DNA of 64,000 nucleotides from Tricholoma matsutake (Eukaryota; Basidiomycota; Agaricomycetes; Agaricales; Tricholomataceae): contig AP026546.1 of the NCBI GenBank assembly GCA_026075535.2, positions 7,130,001 through 7,194,000 on the forward strand. The letters are read 5' to 3'. The notes under the pieces are model-generated. The model worked only from the letters and a program-made list of their open reading frames with translations. It was not told where the DNA came from and did not search any database. A program made the position numbers and the translations under genes. This document shows positions 21,639-32,216 of this stretch, piece by piece (the first letter of the stretch is position 1; each line of letters opens with the position of its first letter).

Positions 21639-23822
21639 ATGGCAAAGAAAACACAGGCTGCAAAAATGGCACTGCCATCAGCACCAGCACCACAGCCCAT
21701 CAAGTTTGACCCGAAATTTGCTACCATGCTCAACAGCGAGCATACACTAACAAAACTATCACCAGCAATGCGAATTTGGGGCATGCAACAGTACGAGAGT
21801 GAGATCTATGAAGAGATCATGCAATGTGGCCATGAGGAAGGGTTTGGACAAGCCCAGGACTTTTATGGGCCAATGCTAGAAGAGATGCAAGAGACACAGC
21901 TCAAGGTAGTGAGGTCGCTAGGGGATAAGGAAGGCTACAAGAGGGGACTGAAGGAGGGAGAAGAAAAAGGGAGAACAGATGAACAAGAGGTATGGGAGGC
22001 AAAACATGGCCAAGGGAGGTGCATTGAGCCATGGACCTGGATCCGAGTCAACAAGGACATACAAACAAAACCCACAACTCATGAAACAACAGACTGCAGC
22101 ACACAGACCACCCTCACCAGCACTATCAATGCTGTTATGCAAACGGCACCCAATGACGAGCCGCCGCGTCTACTGAATGATGTGGGGACGTCTACTAAAC
22201 CACCTGGCACCTGCAACATGGCTGTACAGGCCAATGATGAGCCCCAAACGGTCCCTCAGCCCCTCATTCCGCACCCTGAGCCACCTGTTACCACTGCCAT
22301 GTCATCATTGGCAATGGCTACCACTACTGCTTCCCCCACTTCAAACCAGCCCCAAAGACTTTGGAAACGATGCCACACCCTGCCTAGTCAATATACAGCC
22401 CTACTGCAGCCTCTACAACCCCTCATCTCGCATCCAGAACTGCCCATTGCCACCACCACATCGTTTTCAACAACAGCAACAAATTTGGCTGCAACCACCC
22501 CCACAACAACAACCTGGGTGACGTCTGGCACTCAGACGACTGCTAGCACCCCAGAGATCCATTGTCAGGCCCTAAACGATGTACATAAACAGTCTATAGC
22601 CCAACAAATGACGTTATGTGAGGACAAGCAAACATGCTTGTCAAAACATGTCATTTACTCAATGGAACAACCCTGTTCCCCCCTGAACCCCAAATGAAGG
22701 TCCAGGAAGCTGTTTACAGCCCCCAGCTCACCCCAGCTCAATCCCCAGCCCCTCGTCTTGAGCCCAGAGCCCCTCTGTTCCACTGCCACATCACTGACAA
22801 CGTTGATGGCAACTCCTGATGCAGCCAATGCCAAAACAATGAATTGGGCAGCACCTAGCACCCAGATGATGGCTACCACCTCAGAGACCACTCACAGAGC
22901 CCCAAACGACACACAGAGCCTGTCTACAGCCCAGCAGCCAGAGTTATGCGATGACGAGCAGCTGTGCTCGCCAAAACGCCTTGTTTACTCGACAAAACAG
23001 CTCTGCCAGCCCCAGGACCCCCAACGATGATCCAGGAGCCATCCCACACCACCCTGTCCCACTGCCACATCATCGATGATGTCTCTTGAAACCCCTGCTC
23101 CCCCTGACTTAGGACCAGCACCCGCAGCTCTAGAATGACAATGCACACTGCTAGACCCTGCAGAACATCCCTGAGACATGCTCCAATGACCCAGCTTGCG
23201 CCAGGTCCCCCAGAAATGGGCCATTTCGCCAAAACCTGCATCCTACACCCCTGCCCCACTCCAGAACCCCCCAAAACAAGCCATTTCGCCAAAACCCACA
23301 TGGTACACCCCACCTGCATCACCAACGATGCCATCCATGCCTGTGAATGCTCCCTGTCCACCCCTCGCACCCAGCTCACCCCAGTTCAGCCCTAGACAAG
23401 CTGTTTCACCATCTACTGTGCGTTTCGACTGGGCAGAGAATGCCGAATCCCTCCCTATTCCCCCACCTGCTGCACCCACATTCCCACAAGATCTTTCTGG
23501 TCTTTGTTCAAACCTCCCAGGCCCATTTCAATCCTTACACAGGTGTGTTCGACGATATGACACTATTCGACAACAAACCCCACTGAATATTTTTTCAGCA
23601 TCTCAAATATTTTTTCCACCAGCTCTTTCATCTTTTGTCCAGCCTCAAGCCTTCATCACCCATTGTCACCCATCTGGTATTGGCCTGGGAAAACCCATCA
23701 TCACTGTTCCTCTCAGAACTACCCCAGCACCAGCTCCTGTACTGAACCTTGACTGGGATCAAGACCCCCATCTTGTCAACTTGAGTCAGGCCCTCTGTGC
23801 TTTAGGATGGACCCCACCATGA
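21639..23822 (+). pseudogene. Cargo protein of LTR element A (about 727 codons, five TGA stops)
   Basis: One frame runs from ATG 21639 to the TGA at 23,820. It is broken only by five TGA codons (22695, 23028, then three at about 23,138-23,187), each explained by CGA to TGA. Residues 1-60 are lysine- and alanine-rich. Residues 60-160 form a charged helix with EG-rich turns (EEGFGQ, KEGYKRG, KEGEEKG). A long Thr/Pro-rich region with repeated TQT-like motifs follows. The C-terminal 140 residues include FDWAENAESLPI and end LDWDQDPHLVNLSQALCALG plus a short tail. Element B encodes the same architecture. Function is unknown; a gag-like or particle role would fit its place between LTRs. Confidence 0.7.
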
Positions 23823-23918
23823 TGAGCCTTTTTCATTTCATTTTATTCTACTGCATATATCATTACTAGATTTTAGACATCATTTTCTTTGTTTCCTTTT
23901 GTTTAGAGTTTAGAGACA

Positions 23919-24669
23919 ATGAGGGCATTGCCATTGTGGAGAGGGGCACATGTAGCCATGGCAGCAGTACCCGTAGCACAGTCCAGAATACCCTGTAGTG
24001 GCATCAGACCCCTGAGTCGAGACCGCAATCAACCCTGGCTGTTGACTGACATCAGCTATATTCAGGCCCCGACTCATGTATATACCAGAGCTGAGTCCTG
24101 ATTTATTTTATTTCCACTTCTATCATCCCACACTCCCATGATCACTGACATACCTGACACAAACACCTCTTCTTGAAGATGGTTCTGGGGAGGGTTCACA
24201 CTCTTCCTTCTTCTGTGGGTTATAGTGGCCATTGGCACTGTAACCATGTGGGCTTTACAGGCCCATCAATTATCATTGACAGTCTTTCATGATGCTGAAC
24301 GTGATGGACTACCTAGCCTCATTGACCTGGAGCTGGTCAGAGCCATTGCTGAGCATCTCCAACACCAACCATCCAGTACCGCCTGACACCTATTTGAGAC
24401 CAAGTGTTACATTTCCTGACCTCGACAACTCTTGACCACCACCACTCAAAATCAAACCACCACACCAAACAAGGGTTTAGAATGATACCGGTGACCCTAA
24501 ACAATGTTTCTGTGTCGGGCCTTAGGGGGAGCAATTGTCATGGACATGCCTCCTGAGGTACATGGGCCAAGGTGAGGGTAAGGCATTGGTGCCTTGTACA
24601 TACATATTCCTCTCTTCCTTCTCTGAGTTGAGATCGCAATGAGGGCATTACTACTTGGAGGGGGGGCAC
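23919..24669 (+). other. Duplicated purine tract and LTR start in element A, with a small membrane-protein ORF between
   Basis: The sequence GAGGGCATT...GGAG(A/G)GGGGCACATGTARCCATGGCAGC occurs twice, at about 23,925-23,970 and 24,645-24,690. The first copy looks like a diverged purine tract plus about 40 bases of LTR start. Between them, 24138-24386 is an 82-codon frame with one TGA (24174, possible former CGA). It encodes a hydrophobic membrane-like segment (GFTLFLLLWVIVAIGTVTMW) and a helix with DLELVRAIAEHL. Element B has no such block. It may be a second gene, or part of another element joined here. Confidence 0.5.
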
Positions 24670-24670
24670 A

Positions 24671-24900
24671 TGTAACCATGGCAGCAGAGCCCACAGCAGA
24701 GTCCATAGCAGAGTCCACAGCCAGAGTCCGGCATTTCCCTTAGTGGTCATGTGACCTCATAGATAGACATGTGTGTGTGTAGATACAGAATCCATCCTTG
24801 CCTGTCCATTCCCACAACTTGTGTCTAGTAGTAGACATGAGCCCTGTCTGAGTTGTCTCGTCTGGTAGCAGATGTGACACTGAGAGTCTAGCCGGCTCCA
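24671..24900 (+). repeat. Right LTR of element A
   Basis: This 230-base copy starts TGTAACCATGGCAGC directly after a G-rich purine tract and ends GGCTCCA. Differences from the left copy are mostly C/T transitions. Confidence 0.8.
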
Positions 24901-25078
24901 ACAGGTATGCACAGGTACAGGTATGGGTATGGGATTGCTGTACCCATGGAAAACTGTACCTGTACCTGCGGGTTTACAGGTATTCCGGTACCAAATTTCT
25001 GGTCAGGTGAGCAATCATATGACTCTGTTGATCAACACCAACAGGTTCAACATTGTTGATCACAACAACAACAACAGT

Positions 25079-25488
25079 TGTAGGTGACAACAATGACTCC
25101 CCCTCCCTTGATTCAAATGCGAGCTGGAGGGGGTTACTTTCTGGCTCTAGGCAATGATGACGACTCCCCCTCCCTCACATCAAATGCAAGCTGGAGGGGT
25201 TAATTTCTGGCTCTAGGCAACAACGATGCTGACAACCCCTCCCTTGCATCAAACATGAGTTGGAGGGGGTTATCTTCTTTTTCTGGGTGACAACAACAAT
25301 GACACCCCCTCCCTTGCTTCAAATGCGAGCTGGAGGGGCTTATCTATGTGACGATAATGATGACTCCCCTTCCCTCACATCAAATGCGAGCTGGAGAGGG
25401 TTATCTTCTGGTTCTAGGCAATGATGACAATGACTCCCCCTCCCTTGCATCAAACGCGAGCTGCAGGGGGTTATCTTTGGGAGGACAA
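25079..25488. repeat. Six tandem units of about 68 bases with C-tract/G-tract hairpins
   Basis: Each unit has CCCCCTCCCTTG, then TCAAATGCGAGC, then TGGAGGGGGTTA, so the C-rich and G-rich arms can pair as a hairpin. Units are separated by variable GACAACAATGA-type spacers. The block lies in the right half of shell A. Shorter relatives occur at 25,921-26,030 and, in shell B, at 59,179-59,370. Confidence 0.8.
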
Positions 25489-25584
25489 GGAGGAAAAGGG
25501 CAGGATGATGACAACAACATGGGTACAATGACAAGGGCAAGACAACAAGGAGGACAACGACAAACAGAAAACGACACATGACCC

Positions 25585-25920
25585 GCCCCCAGCCTCACAA
25601 GCAACTGCTCGTGGGGTGGATAGCAGGTGGAATGACGATGACGGCAATGCAGGACAACAACAACAATGAGAGCACAACAACAACAACAATGAGGGCAGGA
25701 CAACAACAACAAACAGGAAATGACACACCACCCACCCCCAGCCTCATGAGCAACTGCTCATGGGGTGGATAGCGGGTGGAATGACTACAACGACAATGAG
25801 AGCACAATGATGACAATGATGAGGGCAGGATGACGATGACGAACAGGAAACAACACACCACCTGCCCCCAGCCTCACAAGCAACTGCTCATGGGGTGGAT
25901 AGTGGGTGGAATGATGACAG
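25585..25920. repeat. Three larger tandem units carrying GCAACTGCTC palindromes
   Basis: Three units spaced about 130-150 bases apart begin CCCCCAGCCTCA. They contain (G/A)AGCAACTGCTC followed by RTGGGGTGGATAG, then a run of ACAACAACA/GATGACAATGA. The palindrome plus GTGGGGTGGAT block recurs in shell B (58,497-58,690), which ties the two shells together. Confidence 0.8.
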
Positions 25921-26203
25921 CCCCTCCCCCTCTCGCTGCAAATGTGAGTGGGGGGTTTCTCATTCCATTCTTGGTGACTACAGGCAGCCCCCCCCCCTTC
26001 CTCACTCCAAATGCAAGAGGGGGGATTTCTCTTGGTATATATTAGTGTAATTAAATTATTAAAATACACATTTGTCTTGAAACCCACAAATAACCATGGG
26101 TAACCCACAGAAACCCACGGTAACACTGTACCCCTACCCGTGTGGGTACAGTGTTCATGGGTATGGGTACGGGTATGGGAAATTTTACCCCTGGCATTCC
26201 CTA

Positions 26204-26873
26204 GCTCCTATCAAGTCAAATTCCTTGAAACCCATGATGGACACTCACTGCATGCTCCCTCAACCCCAGAAACAGATACACCACTCACTGACAAACCTAC
26301 ATTCACACCCATTCCTGTGAATGACAATGATGGTGATGAGTCATTCCACATTCCTGACCACAGAGATGTAATCCCACCTGGTATTGATGAACAACCAATA
26401 CCACCTCAACCATGCCACTCCACCTGTGTACCCATCCCCACCAAAAAAAACTCCAATGGTCCACCAGCCATCACCAGAACTGAGAACACTGTCCAGGAAT
26501 CATGAGAGAGCGCCACCCAAGTCAAAGAAGCACAGCAGGAATGTTGGGCTGCCACTGTAGCAGCACAGACATCTAATCCTGATCAAACACCAAATGAGAC
26601 AACTGATCATGATCGTGATGTCATTGAAGAAATAAGGCAGTCTTTTAATAACCTTGATCTTGGTGACCAGGCACATCAACTCCCAGGCCCTGATCTTGGA
26701 GATGACTGACTTTGATCCCAAGTCCCTGCAATTTGAGGATGAGCTGAAGACACGAGAGGAAGCCAAGAGCACAATTGATGCTGAGAAGTGGAAGGAGGGA
26801 TATCTGGGCGAGCTTAATTCATTAAAAGACATGGGCATGTACAAACTTATTCCCCAAGACAAAGTACCTGAGC
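26204..26873 (+). pseudogene. Copia linker and start of reverse transcriptase
   Basis: The piece resumes with QVKFLETHDG, the segment between integrase and RT in Copia. It passes through a proline/threonine-rich linker and reaches the start of RT (about 26,700-26,873), with EKWKEGYLGELNSLKDMGMY and LIPQDKVPE. A TGA at 26,504 interrupts it. It ends at the left inverted repeat of the hAT at 26,874. Confidence 0.8.
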
Positions 26874-27169
26874 TAGGGAATGTCATGGGTCTGTAAACCC
26901 ATGCGGGTAGAGGCCATGGGCACATATGGGTACAGGTATGGATTGAGGTTCAGTAACCCTCGCCCAACCCACACCCATGATGCGGGCACAGTGGGTTTTG
27001 TACATGAATGCTACTTGATTAATGGGTATTCAGCACTGCCCAGCAAGCATTGGGTGGCAATGCAGATGGCAGACCTTCCTACTACTGTACAGTGCCTGTG
27101 GTGTTGATCCACAAAGGAAAAAAAAAATTGCATTGCAAAAAAAAATCCAGAACCACATCCCACAACCCA

Positions 27170-29670
27170 CATCCCAAACCTATGCCAACAGATTCTCCTG
27201 AGGTCTCTGGCTCTCGTAAATGTAGGCTTTCAACAAAGGCAATACTAATGGTGACCCTGAGGCAGAATGAAAGAAGAAATTATTAGAAGCAAAGAAGCAG
27301 AGTACAAAACCAGCACCTGCCAAAAAACACTCTTCAACTCGAGCCCCTGTGAACACAACAACAAATCCAGCTGCTAAACCAGCACCAGCACTATGACCAT
27401 GATGCCCCTCCATCAAGGTTGAGGAGATTGAGGACAAGGCGGATTGCCATACCTCTGTCCCACCTCGCAATCCATGACACATTCTGGAGGCTGCCGATGG
27501 GAGTGACAACAACAATGAGGAAGATCCTGCCCCTGGTGGAAGTGAAAAGAGTGAGGCACCTGAAGAAAGTGATGAAGCTGAAAAGGGTGAGTGCCTGAAG
27601 TAAGTGACAAAGCTAAATTGGGTATGTAGCTTGATTATTGCTTCAGATACTAAACTAACTATTAGTATGATAGAACAATTGTCTAAGGATTGGACTTCAC
27701 CTATCTATGTCTTTTTCAGGACATCACCTCGCATTGAGTATGTGGAAGGCCATTGTGCTCACATATTGGAATGTGCAGCTGGGAGGTGTCGAGATAAGAA
27801 TGGGAGGGACATTCATCAATATTTGGACAAGGGTGATGCCAAGTCAACAAGTGGTCTACATTGGCATGCAACAAAATGTTGGGGTGCTGAAACAGTGAAG
27901 TTGGCGGATGTGGTACCATGCATTTAGAGGCTCCACATGCAATCTTGCTGAAGACCAAGTTGCATGATGGGACAATTATGGCCAAATTTGAACATATCAG
28001 GAGAGGCAAGGTGACCTATTTGCACCATCAACATACTTCAACTGAAGCAAGGTAAGAAACATACCTTGAAACAACCTTGTTCCATCTGACTTCTTTGCCA
28101 CTTGTAGGGCTGAAATTGTCCATTGGGTTCCAGAGAATAAATGGCCCTTCAAAATTGTAACTAATTGTGGTTTCCACAGCCTTATGAGGACTGGAAGGCC
28201 ATGATACCACATTCCCTCTGCTGAAACTGTCTCCTGCAATGTACGGAACATGTTCATCAATGTCCAAATACACATCGCAAAGATGTTACAAGTCAGCACC
28301 ATGACATATGTATTCCTCATCATAAACTCACCTTTGACCACTGCAGGAGCATGACAGGGCACTGAGCTTTGCAACTGACACATGGACATCCCCAAATTAC
28401 AAGGCATACATGGTGGTTACAGTCCATTTTGAAAACCAGGGGGTGCCAATGGTGATGCTTCTTGACATTGTGGAACTTGCACGCTCACATTCTGGCTTCA
28501 ATTTGGCAGCTGCATTTGCAAAGATCCTTGAAGATTTTGGGATTAGCGACAAGGTGAGCAAGATATCTTATGTAGAGGGTTTAATTGACTTACTTGATAC
28601 ATGTTGATCCTCTTGGTCACCTGCAACAATGCATCAGACAGTGACACAATGATTGATGAACTTGCCAATTTGCAAATCAAACCCAGTGTTTCCTGCACAT
28701 ATTAAACCTAGTAGTCAAGAGCATCATCCAACAATTTGACTTACTGAAATCCAAGAAAACATCAGACAACGAGGATGAAGATGATCCCACTCTGGATGTG
28801 GCTACGGCTGAGCTCCTGAAGCTTGCTGTTGACATTGACCTTGAGGAGCAGATCACTGTGAGTGCTGGTGATGATGAAGTGGGTGACGATGATAATGAGG
28901 GATGGGTTGACAAATGCAAGGAGATGATGGAGGATGAGTTGAAGGAGTTGGCAGCCAGCGTGCAGCCTGTCTGATTGTTGTTGACCAAAGTAATGTCATT
29001 GATTATATAATATTTTATTAGCTAATTTTTCTGGTCAGTTGCGAAAGGTTGTGTTTGCCATTAAGAACTCAACCACCATTATTTTACCCCAATGGTTCAC
29101 CATTCTTCAAGACCTCAAACTCACTGAATGTATGATGCCCCGCAACATCTCCACCCAATGGAACTCAACATTTGACATGCTTGACTTTGCCATTGAGCAC
29201 ATCACAGCCATCAATGCCATCACCAGCAATCGTGATATGAAACTGAGACAGTACAAGCTGAGTGAGGACGAGTGGGATGTTGCACACCAGCTTCAGGACA
29301 TTCTTAAGGGCATATACAATTTGGACTATTTTATACTTAATAATCATTCTATATCATTAGATATTCAAGGATCCAATGCTCTTCTTTTCCCGAGGAGCAC
29401 CTAGCATTGCCACCATCATACCAGCCATGGACAACATTGACAAACATCTCACCACAGCTGCTATCAACAACAAATACCCTCTGGCGATCAAGCTGGCCCT
29501 TGCGATTGGCAAAAAAACTCTCAACCACTACTACAACAAAACTGATCACTCTGAAGTGTTTAGGATTGCTATGGGTACATATTTTCTTGCTCTTCCACTT
29601 TTTTTTTCTTATCTATGGCTAGTATTATGCCCTCATCACAAGCTCTGATACTTCAAGAATGCAGGATGGC
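27170..29670 (+). pseudogene. hAT transposase, N-terminal and central parts
   Basis: The gene starts with a low-complexity Pro/Ala/Thr region (about 27,180-27,600). A BED-type zinc-finger region follows (about 27,660-27,925) with DWTSPIYVFF, a cysteine in AAGRC and HATKCWG. Several introns with GT/AG ends follow, including one at about 28,051-28,107. The catalytic core has ATDTWTSPN near 28,370 (first catalytic aspartate) and CFLHILNL at 28,687-28,710, the hAT C-x2-H-x2-NL motif. It continues with RNISTQWNSTFDML (about 29,140-29,180) to KNAGW at 29,670. Stops such as that at 28,605 and frame changes show decay. Confidence 0.78.
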
Positions 29671-30148
29671 CAGGGATGGTAATGTTCAGTTCAGAACTGT
29701 GGTTTGAACCTGAACAAGCCTGTAGATTGTATGTAGTATATGGGACGTAGGTACTATAAGTTAATCCACAAATCATGCTGCTTGCATCTAGGTGCATTGT
29801 TTATGTTACTAGCTCATGTGTCCTTGCATATGCATTGTTTACATCTGTTTATCAATGTCACCAAACAATCAGCAACTCACACTAGAAAGTTCAGCGTAAC
29901 TCCTCAGACCAATGGCTATGCATCATAAGACAATGCATAGCAAGGCACCACCCTCAACTATACAATGTACATGTCATATAGTCAGAGGTATAGTCAAGTC
30001 ATCAGCATCAGCACACAGATCAAGCTGGTACAAATATTAGTCAGAATACAACCACGCCAGTAGAACTTTCACATCCACTTACTTGAGTCTTTGGTGTTTT
30101 ATGCTAAAGAACAAGGGAATCGCCACAGAGTTACTGCCTCTTAATAAC

Positions 30149-30334
30149 ATCCACTTGGTGTGTACACTAAGTGGTTTCTTGTTCTCTCATTTCCATTGCT
30201 TGGTGTTGCCTGTTTGTTGAATATCCTTAGAACACCATATCATCCACTCGGCATGTATGCTAAGTGGTTTCTTGTTCTCTCATTTCCATCGCTTGGTGTT
30301 GCCTGTTTGTTGAATATCTTTAGAACACCATATC
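30149..30334. repeat. Two tandem copies of a roughly 92-base repeat
   Basis: CATCCACT(T/C)GG(T/C)(G/A)TGTA precedes CTAAGTGGTTTCTTGTTCTCTC and TTGGTGTTGCCTGTTTGTTG in both copies. They differ at only a few positions. It lies within the nested hAT and has no coding meaning that I can see. Confidence 0.8.
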
Positions 30335-30784
30335 TTCACTCATCAGGTTTCCATGAGCCGTGTGTGTTTTCTTCCTCTTCCACCCCTCTTCTATGTGTTC
30401 CTTACATGCATCTTCTACGCATTCCTTACATGTTTTCTAGACATTACTTATGCATTTTCTATGTGTTCCCTATGTGTTCCCTGCTCCACTCTAGTAGGAG
30501 TAGGTGGGGCCAGCTTTGGACTCTGCTGAACCTGTTGGAGTGGGCTGCTGCATTATGCTGCTATGCATTCTCTGCTTCACCCTGGTAGAAATAGGCAGGG
30601 CTGGCTTCAGACTCTACTGAAACTATTGGGGTAGGCTTTGTCTGTCTTACTGTCTATCTCTTTTTACTGTCGAATACTGCCACAAACCAACTAGCCCTTG
30701 AAGAGCTAACCAATGATATTGTTAGGTGGTGGGGTGTATGTTTCAGTTTCTATGTTCCTTCTGCTTGGTTTTCTAATAACATTT

Positions 30785-31065
30785 TTAGGAACATCAAAAG
30801 CAATATCCAACCCTTTCACAAATGGCTCGAGACTACCTTGCCATCCAAGGATTGGCCACACCTTCTGAGTGTGCATTCTCTAGTGGTGGTCTTACAGGCA
30901 CCAAATATCACAATTGCCTTAATGGAATGGTTTTTGAAAGCCTGCAGCTTCTCAAGAGTGCATATCGCAATGGCCACATCTCAGCAGCATATTGATGCTC
31001 TCATTGCTGCCTTTGATAATGAAGAGGTGGATGATGAAGACTTACCTGAGCTTATTGATCCCTAG
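30785..31065 (+). pseudogene. C-terminal (dimerisation) fragment of a hAT transposase
   Basis: One frame reads ARDYLAIQGLATPSECAFSS, then GGLTGTKYHNCLNG and ESLQLLKSAYRNGHISA. This is the conserved C-terminal dimerisation block of hAT transposases. It changes frame near 30,990 into an acidic tail (DNEEVDDEDLPELIDP) ending at a TAG. It belongs to the nested element, since the surrounding transposase has its own C-terminus at 31,949. Confidence 0.8.
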
Positions 31066-31307
31066 CTGTATATCTAACTCATGTATTGACTTGATTAACA
31101 TGTAATGGTTTGTTTTCTGGCATTTTAATACATATCTATGTCTGGTTCATGGTTCAGACCACTTGAGTACCAGAACCTGACCATTTTGAACTGAACCAAC
31201 AGTCCAGTCCAAGGTTCGCTATAATCTATGGACCAAACCAATAGTCTGGTTCTGGGTTCTCCAAAATCCCTTAAAGAACCAGACCAAACCAAACCTTACC
31301 ATCCCTA

Positions 31308-31952
31308 GAGATGGCAGGATGACTGGATTGAGCAGGCAGAGGACATTGTCCAGACAGAATTTGATCTATCATATGGATCCCTGGACACAAGTTGGGCAAC
31401 TTCGCCAGAGACTCAACTTTCTAAAGCCAAAGTACATGTTTTTGAACCATCATCCTGTATAAAAGTCTCACCGTTTACTATAGACCACATCATCTAAGTC
31501 ATCCATCATAATCTGCCCTCCCTTCAAAGTTCAAGCACCCTGACCAGCAGAGTTGCATAGCAAGTTGAATAGATATCTGGGCACTGATCCTGAGCATGTC
31601 ACCAATGCCCTAGCCTGGTGGTATGAGCACAAACATGTGTACCCTCATCTTCATTGGATGGTGCTAGATTACTTTTTGATCCCAGGTATGTTCTCAAATC
31701 CCAATGCCAGAAAATTTCTTGACCATCAATTTATTTTAGCAACATCAGTCGATGTTGAACTTTCAGCCAAGGCCAACTTCTCCTTTCACCCAGCTCTCTG
31801 TTCAGTTGATGCAGGCCCTGTTATGTCTTGGAATCTGGAGTGAGATGGGCTATGTGAGGGACATGGACATGAAAGCAGCCACTGTGTTACCTGAAGTGGG
31901 CTTGGATGAGGACAATGATGACTTGTGTGACAATTGGGATGCTATCTAGTGT
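31308..31952 (+). pseudogene. hAT transposase, C-terminal part
   Basis: The outer transposase resumes with DDWIEQAEDIVQTEFDLSYG. It continues through a block with SKLNRYLGTDPEHVTNALAW (about 31,555-31,620), PHLHWMVLDYFLIP and CLGIWSEMGYVRD. It ends in an acidic tail EDNDDLCDNWDAI and a TAG at about 31,950. The blocks lie in different frames, with probable introns and frameshifts. Confidence 0.75.
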
Positions 31953-32053
31953 ACATTAGATAGTCTTTTTTTATGGTAGTCTCTTTTAATGTAAACATGC
32001 ATTTCAATCCTGTATGGGTTTTGATACCCGTGGGTTATACCCAACCCATGACC

Positions 32054-32216
32054 TGTATCTACCAAAACCTGCACATACTGGAAAAGCAGTTCAATGGAAA
32101 GTACATCTCATATTCAAGGGTTTTGAGCAGATTTATGGCAAAGACTATACAAAGACCACCTCACTGACTGTGTGCATGGAATCTTGGTGGATTCTCTTAC
32201 ATCTCGCTGGCTCCCT
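32054..32216 (+). pseudogene. Copia reverse transcriptase, middle piece
   Basis: The short segment reads VQWKVHLIFKGFEQIYGKDY and MESWWILLHLA, conserved Copia RT sequence. A few residues between the hAT insertion and VQWKV are missing or changed. It ends at GGCTCCCT (32209-32216), the duplication flanking the next insertion. Confidence 0.85.

Larger units (their letters stand above)
21224..24900 (+). mobile_element. Non-autonomous LTR element A (unknown cargo protein, no RT)
   Basis: Two 230-base direct repeats with TG...CA ends flank 3.2 kb. A TGG-starting putative tRNA primer site (TGGTGACAACAGG) lies two bases after the left LTR, and a purine tract (GGAGGGGGGGCACA) lies just before the right one. 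These are the marks of an LTR retroelement. The interior encodes no protease, RT or integrase, but one long decayed frame (21639-23822) related to that of element B. No matching target duplication is visible (CATGG against ACAGG), so the boundaries may have recombined. Confidence 0.7.
21177..26203. mobile_element. hAT-like shell A (5.0 kb) enclosing a non-autonomous LTR element
   Basis: The ends are imperfect inverted repeats (TAAGGAGTGTCATGGGTA at the left; TAGGGAATGCCAGGGGTA read inward from the right; 14 of 18 match). An exact 8-base duplication GCTCCTAT flanks it (21169-21176 and 26204-26211). Removing it restores Copia frame VHSSY-QVKFLE. Near both ends and at 24,905-24,990 lie clusters of GGGTA/GGGTATGGGTA, the kind of subterminal motif hAT transposases bind. 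No transposase is encoded; the interior holds LTR element A and two minisatellites. Mobilisation by a related hAT, such as the one at 26,874, is inference. Confidence 0.8.
29671..31307 (+). mobile_element. Second hAT nested inside the first (1.6 kb, internally deleted)
   Basis: The ends are CAGGGATGGTAA at the left and TAGGGATGGTAAGG read inward from the right. Flanks AGGATGGC (29663-29670) and GAGATGGC (31308-31315) match at six of eight bases. Removing the element joins KNAGW to QDDWIEQAED of the surrounding transposase. Subterminal regions are full of GGTTC/GAACC motifs. It retains only a C-terminal transposase fragment, so it is a deletion derivative of a family different from its host. 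Confidence 0.8.
26874..32053 (+). mobile_element. hAT DNA transposon (5.2 kb) inside Copia RT
   Basis: The left end TAGGGAATGTCATGGGT matches the terminal repeat of shell A, and GGGTA-type subterminal motifs follow. The interior encodes a decayed hAT transposase on the plus strand. At the right, GGGTTATACCCAACCCATG precedes ACCTG, and ACCTG also precedes the left end (26866-26870 of ACCTGAGC). The right terminal repeat therefore seems to have lost about 8 bases and the duplication is only partly preserved. Copia RT resumes at about 32,054. Another hAT is nested at 29671-31307. Confidence 0.8.

Noticed and set aside
23135..23479. Separate genes within the cargo ORF of element A
   Set aside because: One frame runs through 21639-23822 and the breaks are single TGA codons, so the pieces are one decayed protein.
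24905..24990. GGGTA-rich stretch as an internal telomere repeat
   Set aside because: Units are irregular GGTAYGGGTA and match hAT subterminal sequence; they are not TTAGGG arrays.
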